DNA from: an uncultured Verrucomicrobiota bacterium
GTDB taxonomy: Bacteria; Verrucomicrobiota; Verrucomicrobiia; Limisphaerales; UBA1319
Assembly: GCA_903845125.1 (NCBI GenBank)
Contig: CAIMWS010000502.1
Location: 1 to 49,589, forward strand
Direction of reading: 5' to 3'
Length of the DNA stretch: 49,589 nucleotides
The stretch's first letter is position 1, and each line of letters begins with the position of its first letter. Below the pieces are notes generated by a model. That model saw only the letters and a program-made list of their open reading frames with translations. It was not told where the DNA came from and searched no databases. A program made the translations under genes and the position numbers. Shown one piece after another: positions 37,201-44,723 of the stretch.

Positions 37201-37800
37201 TGAAATTAATTATGCCGCAGATTGTTATGCACGAGGAGAGGTGAGCCACGCGCATCGCTTTAACAGATCTGGAAGTGGCGAATGACGAATGCCGGGGCAG
37301 CTTGGAGCCGAGAGCGGAGAGCGTGGAGCAGAGTGGAGATCGCGGAGCGAGGAACTGAGGTCCGCGGTCGGAGGTCGGCACGACTCAGCCTATTGCCAGG
37401 ACCAGGCTCAACCTCGCTTTGACGGTGGCTGATCCATCAGGCACAGCCAATCCAAATGCCTGGTCCGGCCCCTCGCCTCAGATTTCCGATGCCTGGTTTT
37501 TGCCCCATGCGCCGAGCCTGCAGGTGCCCAACTTCCAACTCGACAGTCCCCCCCTCGTGGCCTACGTTGCTTTCAGGAACACGAACTGCCACCATGAAAA
37601 CCAAACTAAAAGACCGGCTTGGAGACGTCGTCTTGATTCTGGTGTTCCTGGCCACGGTTTCCGCCTGTGCCCGCTATATTTTCATAGTCATGACCACTTG
37701 GTCCGTCAAAGGGCTGGGTTGGTGACCTGGCGATCTCCTTCGTGATTGGCTTTTTTCTCCATCGGGCAAGTCCGCTGTTGTTGCCCTGTAAACGACCCAG
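37201..37800. other. gene-poor intergenic region
   Basis: 600 bp between the PfkB kinase and the mqnC promoter. Purine-rich tract (about 37290-37375: repeated GGAG, GAGCAGAG, GGAGATCG) on the plus strand. Only the small membrane ORF at 37594-37725 is a possible gene. Nothing else is recognised. Confidence 0.4.
37594..37725 (+). CDS. possible 43-residue membrane peptide
   Basis: MKTKLKDRLGDVVLILVFLA leads a basic N-terminus into one hydrophobic span (VVLILVFLATVSACARYIFIVM), ending at TGA. A purine-rich AGGAA lies about 15 nt upstream. It could be a real small membrane protein or a chance frame in the 600-bp gap; no homologue is recalled. Confidence 0.3.
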   Translation: MKTKLKDRLGDVVLILVFLATVSACARYIFIVMTTWSVKGLGW

Positions 37801-37829
37801 TTGCATTTCCATGGCCCGCCTCGTATGGT
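37801..37829 (+). promoter_or_regulatory. promoter of mqnC, leaderless geometry
   Basis: TTGCAT (37801-37806), 17 nt, TATGGT (37824-37829), then 6 nt to GTG 37836. This decides the start: the frame is open upstream to a TTG at 37746, but the promoter lies between it and the GTG. Confidence 0.65.
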
Positions 37830-37835
37830 GGCGCT

Positions 37836-38936
37836 GTGGTTTGCGTTACTGATTTGGATGGTTTGAAGCAAAAAGTGTGGGATGGCAAACGGATCAATCC
37901 GGCCGAAGCCCGGCAGTTATTCGATGTTCCTCTCGAAGAATTGGGTCTTTTGGCGGACCACCGCCGTCAATCCGCCAAGGCCCTCGCCTATGAGGGCCGG
38001 GGAAACGAAATAGTGACCTACAGCATCGACCGCAACATCAACTATACCAACGTCTGCAATGTTTACTGCAAGTTTTGCGCCTTTTACCGGACCGAAAAAG
38101 ACGCCGATGCTTACGTAATTTCCTTGGCCGACCTGGATCGAAAGGTGGAAGAAACCGTGGCCCGTAATGGCACCCAGATCCTGCTCCAGGGCGGGCACCA
38201 CCCCACCTTGCCCATGCAGTGGTACCTGGACCTGCTCGCCCATCTAAAAACCAAGTTCCCCACCATCAACATTCATGGCTTCAGCCCCAGCGAATTCGTC
38301 CATTTCCAAAAACTGTTCCAGCTGCCCCTTGAAGAAATCATTACCCGTTTCGCCCAAGCCGGCTTGGGATCCATTCCTGGGGGGGGGGCGGAAATCCTCG
38401 TGGACCGCATCCGGCGCCAGGTTTCACCGCTCAAGGCCATGACCGCCGATTGGTTGCGGGTGATGGAGGTGGCGCACCAACTGGGGCTGAATACCAGCGC
38501 CACCATGATGTTCGGCCATGTCGAAACGGTGGAGGATCGGATTGAGCATTGGGAGCAATTACGCCAGTTGCAGGATAAAACCGGCGGATTCACTGCCTTC
38601 ATCGGCTGGACTTTCCAGGCCGAAAACACCCGGTTGCGCGCTCCCACCACTGGGGGAACGGGTTATTTGAGAACCCAGGCGCTCAGCCGCATTTACCTCG
38701 ATAATTTCGCCAATATCCAAAGCTCCTGGGTAACGCAAGGTCCAGCCATCGGACAGATGGCCCTTAAATATGGAGCCAATGACCTGGGCAGCATTATGAT
38801 CGAGGAAAATGTCGTCTCCCAAGCCGGAGCCTCATACCGGATGGATGTCCCTGATATGCACCGCCTTATAAAGGATCTCGGCTACGAACCGAGGCAGCGT
38901 GATAATTGGTACCGCTTGGTGGAGACAAAAAAATAG
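37836..38936 (+). CDS. mqnC: cyclic dehypoxanthinyl futalosine synthase
   Basis: 366 residues from GTG 37836. Radical SAM enzyme of the futalosine menaquinone pathway that cyclises dehypoxanthinyl futalosine. The 4Fe-4S cluster binds at C74-x3-C78-x2-C81 in the sequence TNVCNVYCKFCAFYR. Further MqnC landmarks are QILLQGGHHPTLPMQWYLDL, HGFSPSEFVHF, GLGSIPGGGAEILVDRIR, and SATMMFGHVETVEDRI. The rest of the pathway is not in the window. The organism therefore probably makes menaquinone by the futalosine route. Confidence 0.95.
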   Translation: MVCVTDLDGLKQKVWDGKRINPAEARQLFDVPLEELGLLADHRRQSAKALAYEGRGNEIVTYSIDRNINYTNVCNVYCKFCAFYRTEKDADAYVISLADLDRKVEETVARNGTQILLQGGHHPTLPMQWYLDLLAHLKTKFPTINIHGFSPSEFVHFQKLFQLPLEEIITRFAQAGLGSIPGGGAEILVDRIRRQVSPLKAMTADWLRVMEVAHQLGLNTSATMMFGHVETVEDRIEHWEQLRQLQDKTGGFTAFIGWTFQAENTRLRAPTTGGTGYLRTQALSRIYLDNFANIQSSWVTQGPAIGQMALKYGANDLGSIMIEENVVSQAGASYRMDVPDMHRLIKDLGYEPRQRDNWYRLVETKK

Positions 38937-38993
38937 GCCACTGCCACGTTCAGCACGCCCCCCAGCCACACCGCTCACCATGGTTCGCGGTGG

Positions 38994-39536
38994 TTAGGCC
39001 ATCCCCAAATCTTTGCCGCCCCGATTGCTGGTGTTGCGGATTTTTTTAGTGCCTCCTACCGGCCGGTTGGAATTCACCGCCAGTATTTCACCTTTGTTGC
39101 CATACAATGCGGCTGCTTTGGATTCAGCCTCCTCGCGCGTCTTGGCTTGCACCACCTTCAACAATGGATCCCCCATTTCCTGGGCAAATTCCCGGTCCCG
39201 ATAGTAGATTTCCCAATTTGTTTTGGGCTTTTCGTCCTGTTTGTTATCGACTACCAGCAGGCGGTATCGGTTATCCATCGGGGCCGCACTTGAAGGGTTT
39301 GACAAGCCGGGATTGGACGTTGCAACCTCCTCCTCGGCAGTCTCTTCCGCGTCTTCCATACCCTCTTGGAAGTTCATCCCATCATCAAAATATTCATCCT
39401 CATCCACGAATTCATCGCTGCCAAACACATCGGATTCGATGTTCGTGGTCCCCCCTGGTTTGGCCTTTGGTTTGTCCGCCTCATTGTCCGCGAACGGCAG
39501 ACGATATTTGCCAGCTTTTTTCTTTTTACCGAACAT
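38994..39536 (-). CDS. acidic hypothetical protein
   Basis: 180 residues. N-terminus MFGKKKKAGKYRLPFADNEA is basic, then a long acidic low-complexity region (DEFVDEDEYFDDGMNFQEGMEDAEETAEEEV, about 42-72), then a small folded part DNRYRLLVVDNKQDEKPKTNWEIYYRDREFAQ and a basic C-terminus. No membrane segment and no known motif. I do not recognise the family. Between mqnC (opposite strand) and dtd. Coding is supported by uniform third-position pattern and the length. Confidence 0.7.
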   Translation of the reverse strand: MFGKKKKAGKYRLPFADNEADKPKAKPGGTTNIESDVFGSDEFVDEDEYFDDGMNFQEGMEDAEETAEEEVATSNPGLSNPSSAAPMDNRYRLLVVDNKQDEKPKTNWEIYYRDREFAQEMGDPLLKVVQAKTREEAESKAAALYGNKGEILAVNSNRPVGGTKKIRNTSNRGGKDLGMA

Positions 39537-39592
39537 ATCGGGATCAGTTTTCTTTGGTTAACCCATAATCATTCTAATGGTATATCGGCAGA

Positions 39593-39621
39593 GGGAATTT
39601 TTTCTTTAAAGAAAAATTCCC
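39593..39621. repeat. A/T-rich near-palindrome downstream of dtd
   Basis: GGGAA, six T, CTTT (39593-39607) pairs with AAAG, five A, TTCCC (39608-39621); 14 paired positions with one bulge and no loop. It sits between the dtd stop at 39663 and the start of the acidic hypothetical on the minus strand, where it may terminate dtd. A related T6C/GA7 stem occurs at 11548-11574. Confidence 0.6.
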
Positions 39622-39662
39622 CCTGCCCCTTGCCTCCGCCAGGAAGATGGTTGCTGGCCGCA

Positions 39663-40115
39663 TCAATCCCGGATTTTGGAATCGATCAAGATGGTCACCG
39701 GACCATCATTTACCAGGGCCACCTTCATTTCGGCGCCAAATTCCCCCGTTCCCACGGGGCGTCCCAAGTCAGCGGTGATTCTGGCCACCAGGTTTTCATA
39801 CAGGGGAATGGCGGTTTCTGGCCTGGCGGCCCGGATATATGATGGCCGATTGCCTTTCCGCGTGCTGGCGAAAAGAGTGAATTGGCTCACCACCAGGATC
39901 TCACCCTGGATTTCCTGGACTGAACGGTTCATCACCCCGGCGTCATCGTCAAACACCCGCAAGCGGGCGATTTTCCCGCTGAGCCATTCCACATCCTCGT
40001 CCGCGTCGGCCTCTTCGATTCCAGCCAAAACCAGCAATCCCCGGCCGATCATAGATTTGACCATTCCGCTGATGGTCACCCGCGCCTCTGCCACTCGTTG
40101 AATAACCGCTCGCAC
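39663..40115 (-). CDS. dtd: D-aminoacyl-tRNA deacylase
   Basis: 150 residues from GTG 40115 (VRAVIQRVAEARVTI). Homodimeric proof-reading enzyme that removes D-amino acids mischarged onto tRNA. VVSQFTLFASTRKGNRPSY has the SQxT motif and NDGPVTILID the NxGPVT motif. Length matches the family. A TTG at 40130 opens the frame earlier, but the promoter at 40122-40151 places the -10 between them, so GTG 40115 is chosen. Confidence 0.95.
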   Translation of the reverse strand: MRAVIQRVAEARVTISGMVKSMIGRGLLVLAGIEEADADEDVEWLSGKIARLRVFDDDAGVMNRSVQEIQGEILVVSQFTLFASTRKGNRPSYIRAARPETAIPLYENLVARITADLGRPVGTGEFGAEMKVALVNDGPVTILIDSKIRD

Positions 40116-40121
40116 CCTGCA

Positions 40122-40151
40122 AGCATACAACTTTTAGGGCTATCCGCACAA
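40122..40151 (-). promoter_or_regulatory. promoter of dtd, leaderless geometry
   Basis: Minus strand TTGTGC (40146-40151), 18 nt, TATGCT (40122-40127), then 6 nt to GTG 40115. The -35 hexamer is identical to that of the secreted M16 peptidase gene. Confidence 0.6.
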
Positions 40152-40304
40152 GGCGAAACCCTCTCATTCCGATGGCTCTTCAATTTCCAGGATTTGCCGG
40201 CCCATGGTCTTCCTTGGATTGGCAGATTCGGCCCTCGCAAGGCGGGGTGGCCACTCCACCCTGACCGTATGCTCGCCTTCTGGCTCCCTCCCACGGTTTC
40301 GAGT

Positions 40305-42221
40305 TCACTCACGGGTAACCGCCAAGTTCCGGATGGCGCCCTGGAAACGTGCCGGGGCCACGTATTCCCCCACCGCCGCACGGTTGTCGTGCCCAACGCA
40401 GAAATCCTCCGCTGGCTGGCGGGAAATGAGCCCGGCCGCTTTCCCTTGGACCACGGAACGGCCATCCACCGCCAAAGTCATTAAGCCGTCGCGGCCCAAG
40501 CGGGCTTCCAGCTTGAACGCCGTCTGGGGCGCTTCACCGCCAGTAATGGTCACCGGCTGGCCACCTTCACGCACCGTAAACTGGAGCCGGCCATCGCCCA
40601 GATACACGGCGTAGCCAAAGGAGCGGCCCCCTTGGGCGACGATGACGCCATTCCGGGATTGGGCTTCAACCTCGCAGGTGATTCGCAACGGTTTGTTGGC
40701 AATATCCGGAGCATCGTCCCCACTGAGGGTATCCCCCACCTTCAAGGTGTCGAGCGAGGGCGCAAAGCCACCCCCCAAAGCAGGTGCCTGGCCAGGCAGC
40801 CACAGCCCAACCGGGTGTGCCGACCGTCCGGGTTCACGCACCCCCGGACCGGGCCGGTTGGTCCCGAGGTCGGCGTTCATCTTCGCCACCAACTTCCACA
40901 GCCGAGCCACCACCTCCGGATGTTTCTCCGCCAGGTTGTTACGCTCGCCGATATCCGTGTCCAGGTTGTAGAGCGTGGGTTGGAAAGCGGCGGCATTCGT
41001 CGTAGCGGCCGCCCCCCGACATTCGTTCTGCCGGGTGATGGCCAGCTTCCACGGGCCGGAGCGAACCGCCTGCAATTCGTTGCCGGAAAAATAGTAATGC
41101 GCCTCGCGAGGGGATTCCGAAGCCCGGCCGAACAGAAGCTGGGAAATATCCCGGCCATCGATCTGGCGGTCCGTGGGCAGGCTGCCGCCAGCCAGGCTCA
41201 CGAAGGTGGGCAGGAAATCAATATTACCCGCCACTGCGTTGCAAACTCCACCGGCCGGCACGCGCCCGGGCCACCAGGCGATGGTCGGCTCCCGCATCCC
41301 GCCTTCGTAGGTTCCCCCCTTGCCGCCGCGCAAAGGCCCGGCTACTCCACCGTTGGTGCCCTGGGTCAGCCACGGGCCGTTGTCGCTGGTGAAGAGGACC
41401 AACGTCCGCTCCCCCAGCTCCAGTTCGCGCACGGTATTCATCACCTGCCCGATGCTGCCATCCAACTCCTCCACCCAGTCCCCATAGGGGCCATTGGCTG
41501 AGCGTCCCTTGAAGGACGGGCCCGGATGCAGAGGCACATGCACAGCGGTGTGCGGGAAATAGAGGAAGAAAGGTCCGTTCCGGTGGTCGCGGATGAATTT
41601 CACCGCCTCCTGAGTATAGCGTTCGGTAAGGGAATCCTGCTGGACGGGCGAAACCGTTTCAATCACCTGGCCATTGCGGATCAACGGCAACGGGGGCCGG
41701 GTGTCCCTGGTCTTTGCCCCCCGGACCGCCTGGGCACCCGCGGGAGGCCCGCCCATGTCGTTTGAGTACGGCAGGCCAAAGTAATGATCGAAGCCATGGC
41801 GGGTAGGCAGGAACTCCGGCTGGTCACCCACATGCCATTTGCCAATGCACATGGTGGCGTAACCCCGCTCCTTCAGCAACTCGGCCACCGTGTGTTCCGC
41901 CGGATTCAGCCCCACCGGCGCGGCCGGGAAGATCACGTTGGGCAGCGATACGCGCTTGGCGTAACAGCCCGTCAATACCTGCGCCCGGGACGGAGTGCAA
42001 ACCGGAGCTCCGTAGAAACTGGTGAATTTCATCCCCTCACGGGCGAGGCGGTCGAGGTGGGGTGTGCGGTTGGCCCGCGACCCGAACGGCCCAATATCGC
42101 CGTAGCCGAGATCGTCGGCGAAAATCAGGATGATGTTGGGTTGAGGTTGCCCAAAAGAAACCCCAGCTAAAAAAAGCAGCCCGAAGATGGCGAGCCCAAA
42201 CTTCCCGAAGCGTTTGTTCAT
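40305..42221 (-). CDS. secreted formylglycine sulfatase with C-terminal LamG-like domain
   Basis: 638 residues from ATG 42221 (MNKRFGKFGLAIFGLLFLAG signal peptide). Family S1 sulfatase: metal-binding ADDLGYGDIG, the formylglycine motif C-T-P-S-R in GAPVCTPSRAQVLTG (Cys about residue 75), GKWHVGDQ and TSDNGPW. After the sulfatase core, about 130 C-terminal residues (GDTLSGDDAPDIANKPLRIT onward to FQGAIRNLAVTRE) look like a LamG/concanavalin-type beta sandwich. The ATG at 42233 lies one base after a perfect TATAAT, so 42221 is the likelier start. The enzyme would need a formylglycine-generating maturase encoded elsewhere. Confidence 0.92.
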   Translation of the reverse strand: MNKRFGKFGLAIFGLLFLAGVSFGQPQPNIILIFADDLGYGDIGPFGSRANRTPHLDRLAREGMKFTSFYGAPVCTPSRAQVLTGCYAKRVSLPNVIFPAAPVGLNPAEHTVAELLKERGYATMCIGKWHVGDQPEFLPTRHGFDHYFGLPYSNDMGGPPAGAQAVRGAKTRDTRPPLPLIRNGQVIETVSPVQQDSLTERYTQEAVKFIRDHRNGPFFLYFPHTAVHVPLHPGPSFKGRSANGPYGDWVEELDGSIGQVMNTVRELELGERTLVLFTSDNGPWLTQGTNGGVAGPLRGGKGGTYEGGMREPTIAWWPGRVPAGGVCNAVAGNIDFLPTFVSLAGGSLPTDRQIDGRDISQLLFGRASESPREAHYYFSGNELQAVRSGPWKLAITRQNECRGAAATTNAAAFQPTLYNLDTDIGERNNLAEKHPEVVARLWKLVAKMNADLGTNRPGPGVREPGRSAHPVGLWLPGQAPALGGGFAPSLDTLKVGDTLSGDDAPDIANKPLRITCEVEAQSRNGVIVAQGGRSFGYAVYLGDGRLQFTVREGGQPVTITGGEAPQTAFKLEARLGRDGLMTLAVDGRSVVQGKAAGLISRQPAEDFCVGHDNRAAVGEYVAPARFQGAIRNLAVTRE

Positions 42222-42234
42222 ACGTGCATTCATT

Positions 42235-42263
42235 ATTATATGCTGCAGGCCAGTGATCCATAA
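42235..42263 (-). promoter_or_regulatory. promoter of the sulfatase gene
   Basis: Minus strand TTATGG (42258-42263), 17 nt, perfect TATAAT (42235-42240). The transcription start, about 7 nt further, falls between the two in-frame ATGs at 42233 and 42221. The region 42222-42577 is otherwise a divergent control region with no gene. Confidence 0.65.
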
Positions 42264-42521
42264 CCCACAACCGGAACAGCCGAAACCGCCAGACAATGTG
42301 GGGCATCGCCCCCTTGCCGGCCAGCCTTTGCCACCTCGCAGCCTGGCTGTTTCCTGTGGTGTATTACGATGACGCAAAGGTAAGAGGCCCCTTTCCCCCT
42401 GGCGAGGAAAAAGTGGGTTGCCAGCAGCTCCATTTGCCCAATCCATGGACCACGCATCGGCCGGTTGAAGGCCTGCAGCAGCACCTAGCAATGGTTTTTT
42501 CGCTGCCCCTTATTTTGGCAG

Positions 42522-42567
42522 TTGCGGAGGATCCATTCTCTGTCACTATGCGCAGCAAATAGGAAAG
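42522..42567 (+). promoter_or_regulatory. promoter and ribosome binding site of the GH43 gene
   Basis: TTGCGG (42522-42527), 16 nt, CACTAT (42544-42549), then a leader of about 22 nt with AGGAAAG (42561-42567) 10 nt before ATG 42578. This is a leadered, Shine-Dalgarno type start, in contrast to the sulfatase across the divergent region. Confidence 0.5.
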
Positions 42568-42577
42568 TTAAAACGCC

Positions 42578-43624
42578 ATGAATGCATTGAACCATTGTTT
42601 TGAGGAGAGGAGAACGGTTGCCAGCCCGGAGCGGCGGCACAGGTCATGGAAAACCGCGCTGCTCTGCACCCTCTGGGCATCCATCTTCGTGGTGCCGGCC
42701 CAGGCAGCCTCCCCCACCCTGCCGCTGCGCAAGCTCATGGATACCCCGCTGCGCGACACCTCGATCTGCCGCGGCCCGGATGGCACCTGGTATATGACCG
42801 GCACCGTGGAGCCATTCTGGGGTTACAATGAGGGGATCAAGGTATGGAAGTCGCCCGATCTTACTAATTGGACGGCGCTGGGCTTTGTCTGGAAATACGG
42901 TGAAAGCCCGTGGCACAAGAAGTTCCTGGAAGCCAAAAAGCCGCTTTGGGCCCCGGAAATCCACTTCTTGAAAGGCACCTTTTGGCTGACCTACTCGATG
43001 CCGGGCTACGATGGCACCGCAAAAACCTCCGGCAGCGGTTTGCTTAAAAGCACCACCGGCAAACCAGAAGGCCCCTATGCCGACATGCAACCCGCCGAGC
43101 GCCTGGGGGACGAGATTGACGCCTCCCTTTTTGAAGATGACGACGGCACCGTGTATTTCCTCTGGCATAGCGGCAAAATCGCCCGGATGAAACCGGATAT
43201 GAGCGGGTTGGCTGAACCATACCATTGGCTGAAGACCACCGCTGCGGATCCCAATCCCAAACACCACTCCGGCCTGTGCGCGGGCATCTTCGGCAAAGAT
43301 TCCTTCGATCACGTCGGCTATGAAGGCATGTTCCTGTTCAAGCACAAAGGCCGGTATTACCTCTCCTGCGGCGAGCATTTTGAAGGCCGGTATAGCTGCG
43401 CCATGACCAGTTCCACCAACATATTCGGCCCTTATGGCCCGCGCTACGAGGCGATCCCGCACGGCGGCCATAACGCATTTTTCAAGGATGAGCGTGGCCA
43501 ATGGTGGTCCACCTACTTTGGCAGCGATAACCTCGCCCCGTGGCAGGAACGCCCGGCCGTGCTCCCCATCGAGTTTGACGCCGATGGCCACCTCCGGCCC
43601 AAAACCAGCGGAACCGGAAAGTGA
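42578..43624 (+). CDS. glycoside hydrolase family 43-like protein
   Basis: 348 residues with signal peptide (ALLCTLWASIFVVPAQA). Five-bladed beta-propeller features: DTSICRGPDGTWYMTGT (N-terminal catalytic Asp), LWAPEIHFLKGTFWLTYS, EIDASLFEDDDGTVYFLW (middle Asp) and GYEGMFLFKHKGRYYLSCG (general acid Glu). Family members act on arabinans, xylans and galactans. It starts 356 nt from the divergent sulfatase, suggesting joint control of a sulfated or decorated glycan pathway. Confidence 0.9.
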   Translation: MNALNHCFEERRTVASPERRHRSWKTALLCTLWASIFVVPAQAASPTLPLRKLMDTPLRDTSICRGPDGTWYMTGTVEPFWGYNEGIKVWKSPDLTNWTALGFVWKYGESPWHKKFLEAKKPLWAPEIHFLKGTFWLTYSMPGYDGTAKTSGSGLLKSTTGKPEGPYADMQPAERLGDEIDASLFEDDDGTVYFLWHSGKIARMKPDMSGLAEPYHWLKTTAADPNPKHHSGLCAGIFGKDSFDHVGYEGMFLFKHKGRYYLSCGEHFEGRYSCAMTSSTNIFGPYGPRYEAIPHGGHNAFFKDERGQWWSTYFGSDNLAPWQERPAVLPIEFDADGHLRPKTSGTGK

Positions 43625-43631
43625 GGAGCCA

Positions 43632-44546
43632 TCATCTGGCTGCCTTGCGGGAGGGAGCCGACGTATTGGGCGGGAGCGTCTTGGCGGCCTGCTGGCGAAT
43701 CCACTGACGCCAGCCCTTTTCAAACATGGTCAGGCCGCCTGGCCAATGTTTCTCCACATAGGCCACAAAGGCTTTGTTCGGATCGTCGCTTTTCGCCATC
43801 GCCGCGGAATCCATCAGACCGGTGAGGAAATTGGACGCGCTGGGATGCGCCATGAAAAAATGCATCAGCGAATAGCTGGCTGTATAGGCGTGATCCAGCC
43901 TTCCGCCGAAAAGCTTGCTCCATGCCTCATAACCGTCCGCTTCCAGGAATCCCTTCAGCGGCGGCAATTGTCCATTTTCCAGCAAACGGAAAAGCGTGAT
44001 CCATCGCTGGCCCTCTTCCTGACGCCGCATTTTGAAAAGGCCCGCCGCGGGTGTGCCCAGGAGTTCGGCGCTGCCTTCCATGAACCATAAAGGTGCTTTG
44101 CCCAGGTAGGCGTGAGTGACCGCATGGGCGGTTTCGTGGAATAGCGTGGCCGCCAGATCATTCGTGTCGGCCTGGCGCCAGGTCAGCACCCGCGCCTCCG
44201 CCAGACGCATGATTTGCTTGCCGTCCGGCCCGATCTGGAACTGGTTTTGGGACTTGGTGAAGCCCACCGTGTGGGGATCCCGCAAGCTGGTTTTGCCCAG
44301 CGCTTCAAAAAACTCCTCCCGGGTGCGGAATATCTGGTAGGTGATCGTGAAATCCTTCGGCAGCGGCTTCTTGAACAAGGCCGCATGGCAACTGATGATG
44401 CGGTTGAATTCGACGCTGACCATTTGCACCACGGGCTTGGGCAGCGGGCAGCCCGCCCCCTCATAACGCACCTGCAGGGCGTAACCACCTGGGACCAGCC
44501 AACCGGCACAAGCGATGGCCAGCCACGGTCGCAGCCACCGGCTCAT
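43632..44546 (-). CDS. secreted gluzincin metalloprotease-like protein (HExxH)
   Basis: 304 residues from MSRWLRPWLAIACAGWLVPG (signal peptide). The zinc motif HETAH is at residues 137-141 (ATLFHETAHAVTHAYLG), and Glu157 in FMEGSAEL, 16 residues further, is the expected third ligand of a gluzincin. Similar to DUF1570-type peptidases. ALQVRYEGAGCPLPKP begins the mature chain. It converges with GH43, 7 nt apart, and is divergent from the LamG protein. Substrate unknown; a role in releasing sugar-decorated proteins is only a suggestion. Confidence 0.82.
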   Translation of the reverse strand: MSRWLRPWLAIACAGWLVPGGYALQVRYEGAGCPLPKPVVQMVSVEFNRIISCHAALFKKPLPKDFTITYQIFRTREEFFEALGKTSLRDPHTVGFTKSQNQFQIGPDGKQIMRLAEARVLTWRQADTNDLAATLFHETAHAVTHAYLGKAPLWFMEGSAELLGTPAAGLFKMRRQEEGQRWITLFRLLENGQLPPLKGFLEADGYEAWSKLFGGRLDHAYTASYSLMHFFMAHPSASNFLTGLMDSAAMAKSDDPNKAFVAYVEKHWPGGLTMFEKGWRQWIRQQAAKTLPPNTSAPSRKAAR

Positions 44547-44685
44547 CGCCCTGGCCGCAAAATTTTGTGCTCTTCCGGGCATATGGGCCAACCTAACCCA
44601 ATCCTACTCCGGTGCAAGCTCCAACCCCATTTCCAGCCCGCCGCCGGGCGCGCTACGCCCCCAGCGGCAAGCCTGGTTATCGGCG

Positions 44686-44714
44686 TGGACACCCCGCCGG
44701 TAAAATTCTAAAAT
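44686..44714 (+). promoter_or_regulatory. promoter of the LamG-barrel gene
   Basis: TGGACA (44686-44691, five of six), 17 nt, TAAAAT (44709-44714, five of six), then 9 nt to ATG 44724. Transcription would start within about two bases of the ATG. Confidence 0.6.
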
Positions 44715-44723
44715 GCCCGGCAA

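Noticed and set aside
37187-37455. Purine-rich tract and short frames after the PfkB kinase
   Set aside because: Repeated GGAG/GAGCAG composition explains the open frames; no start signal or family match.
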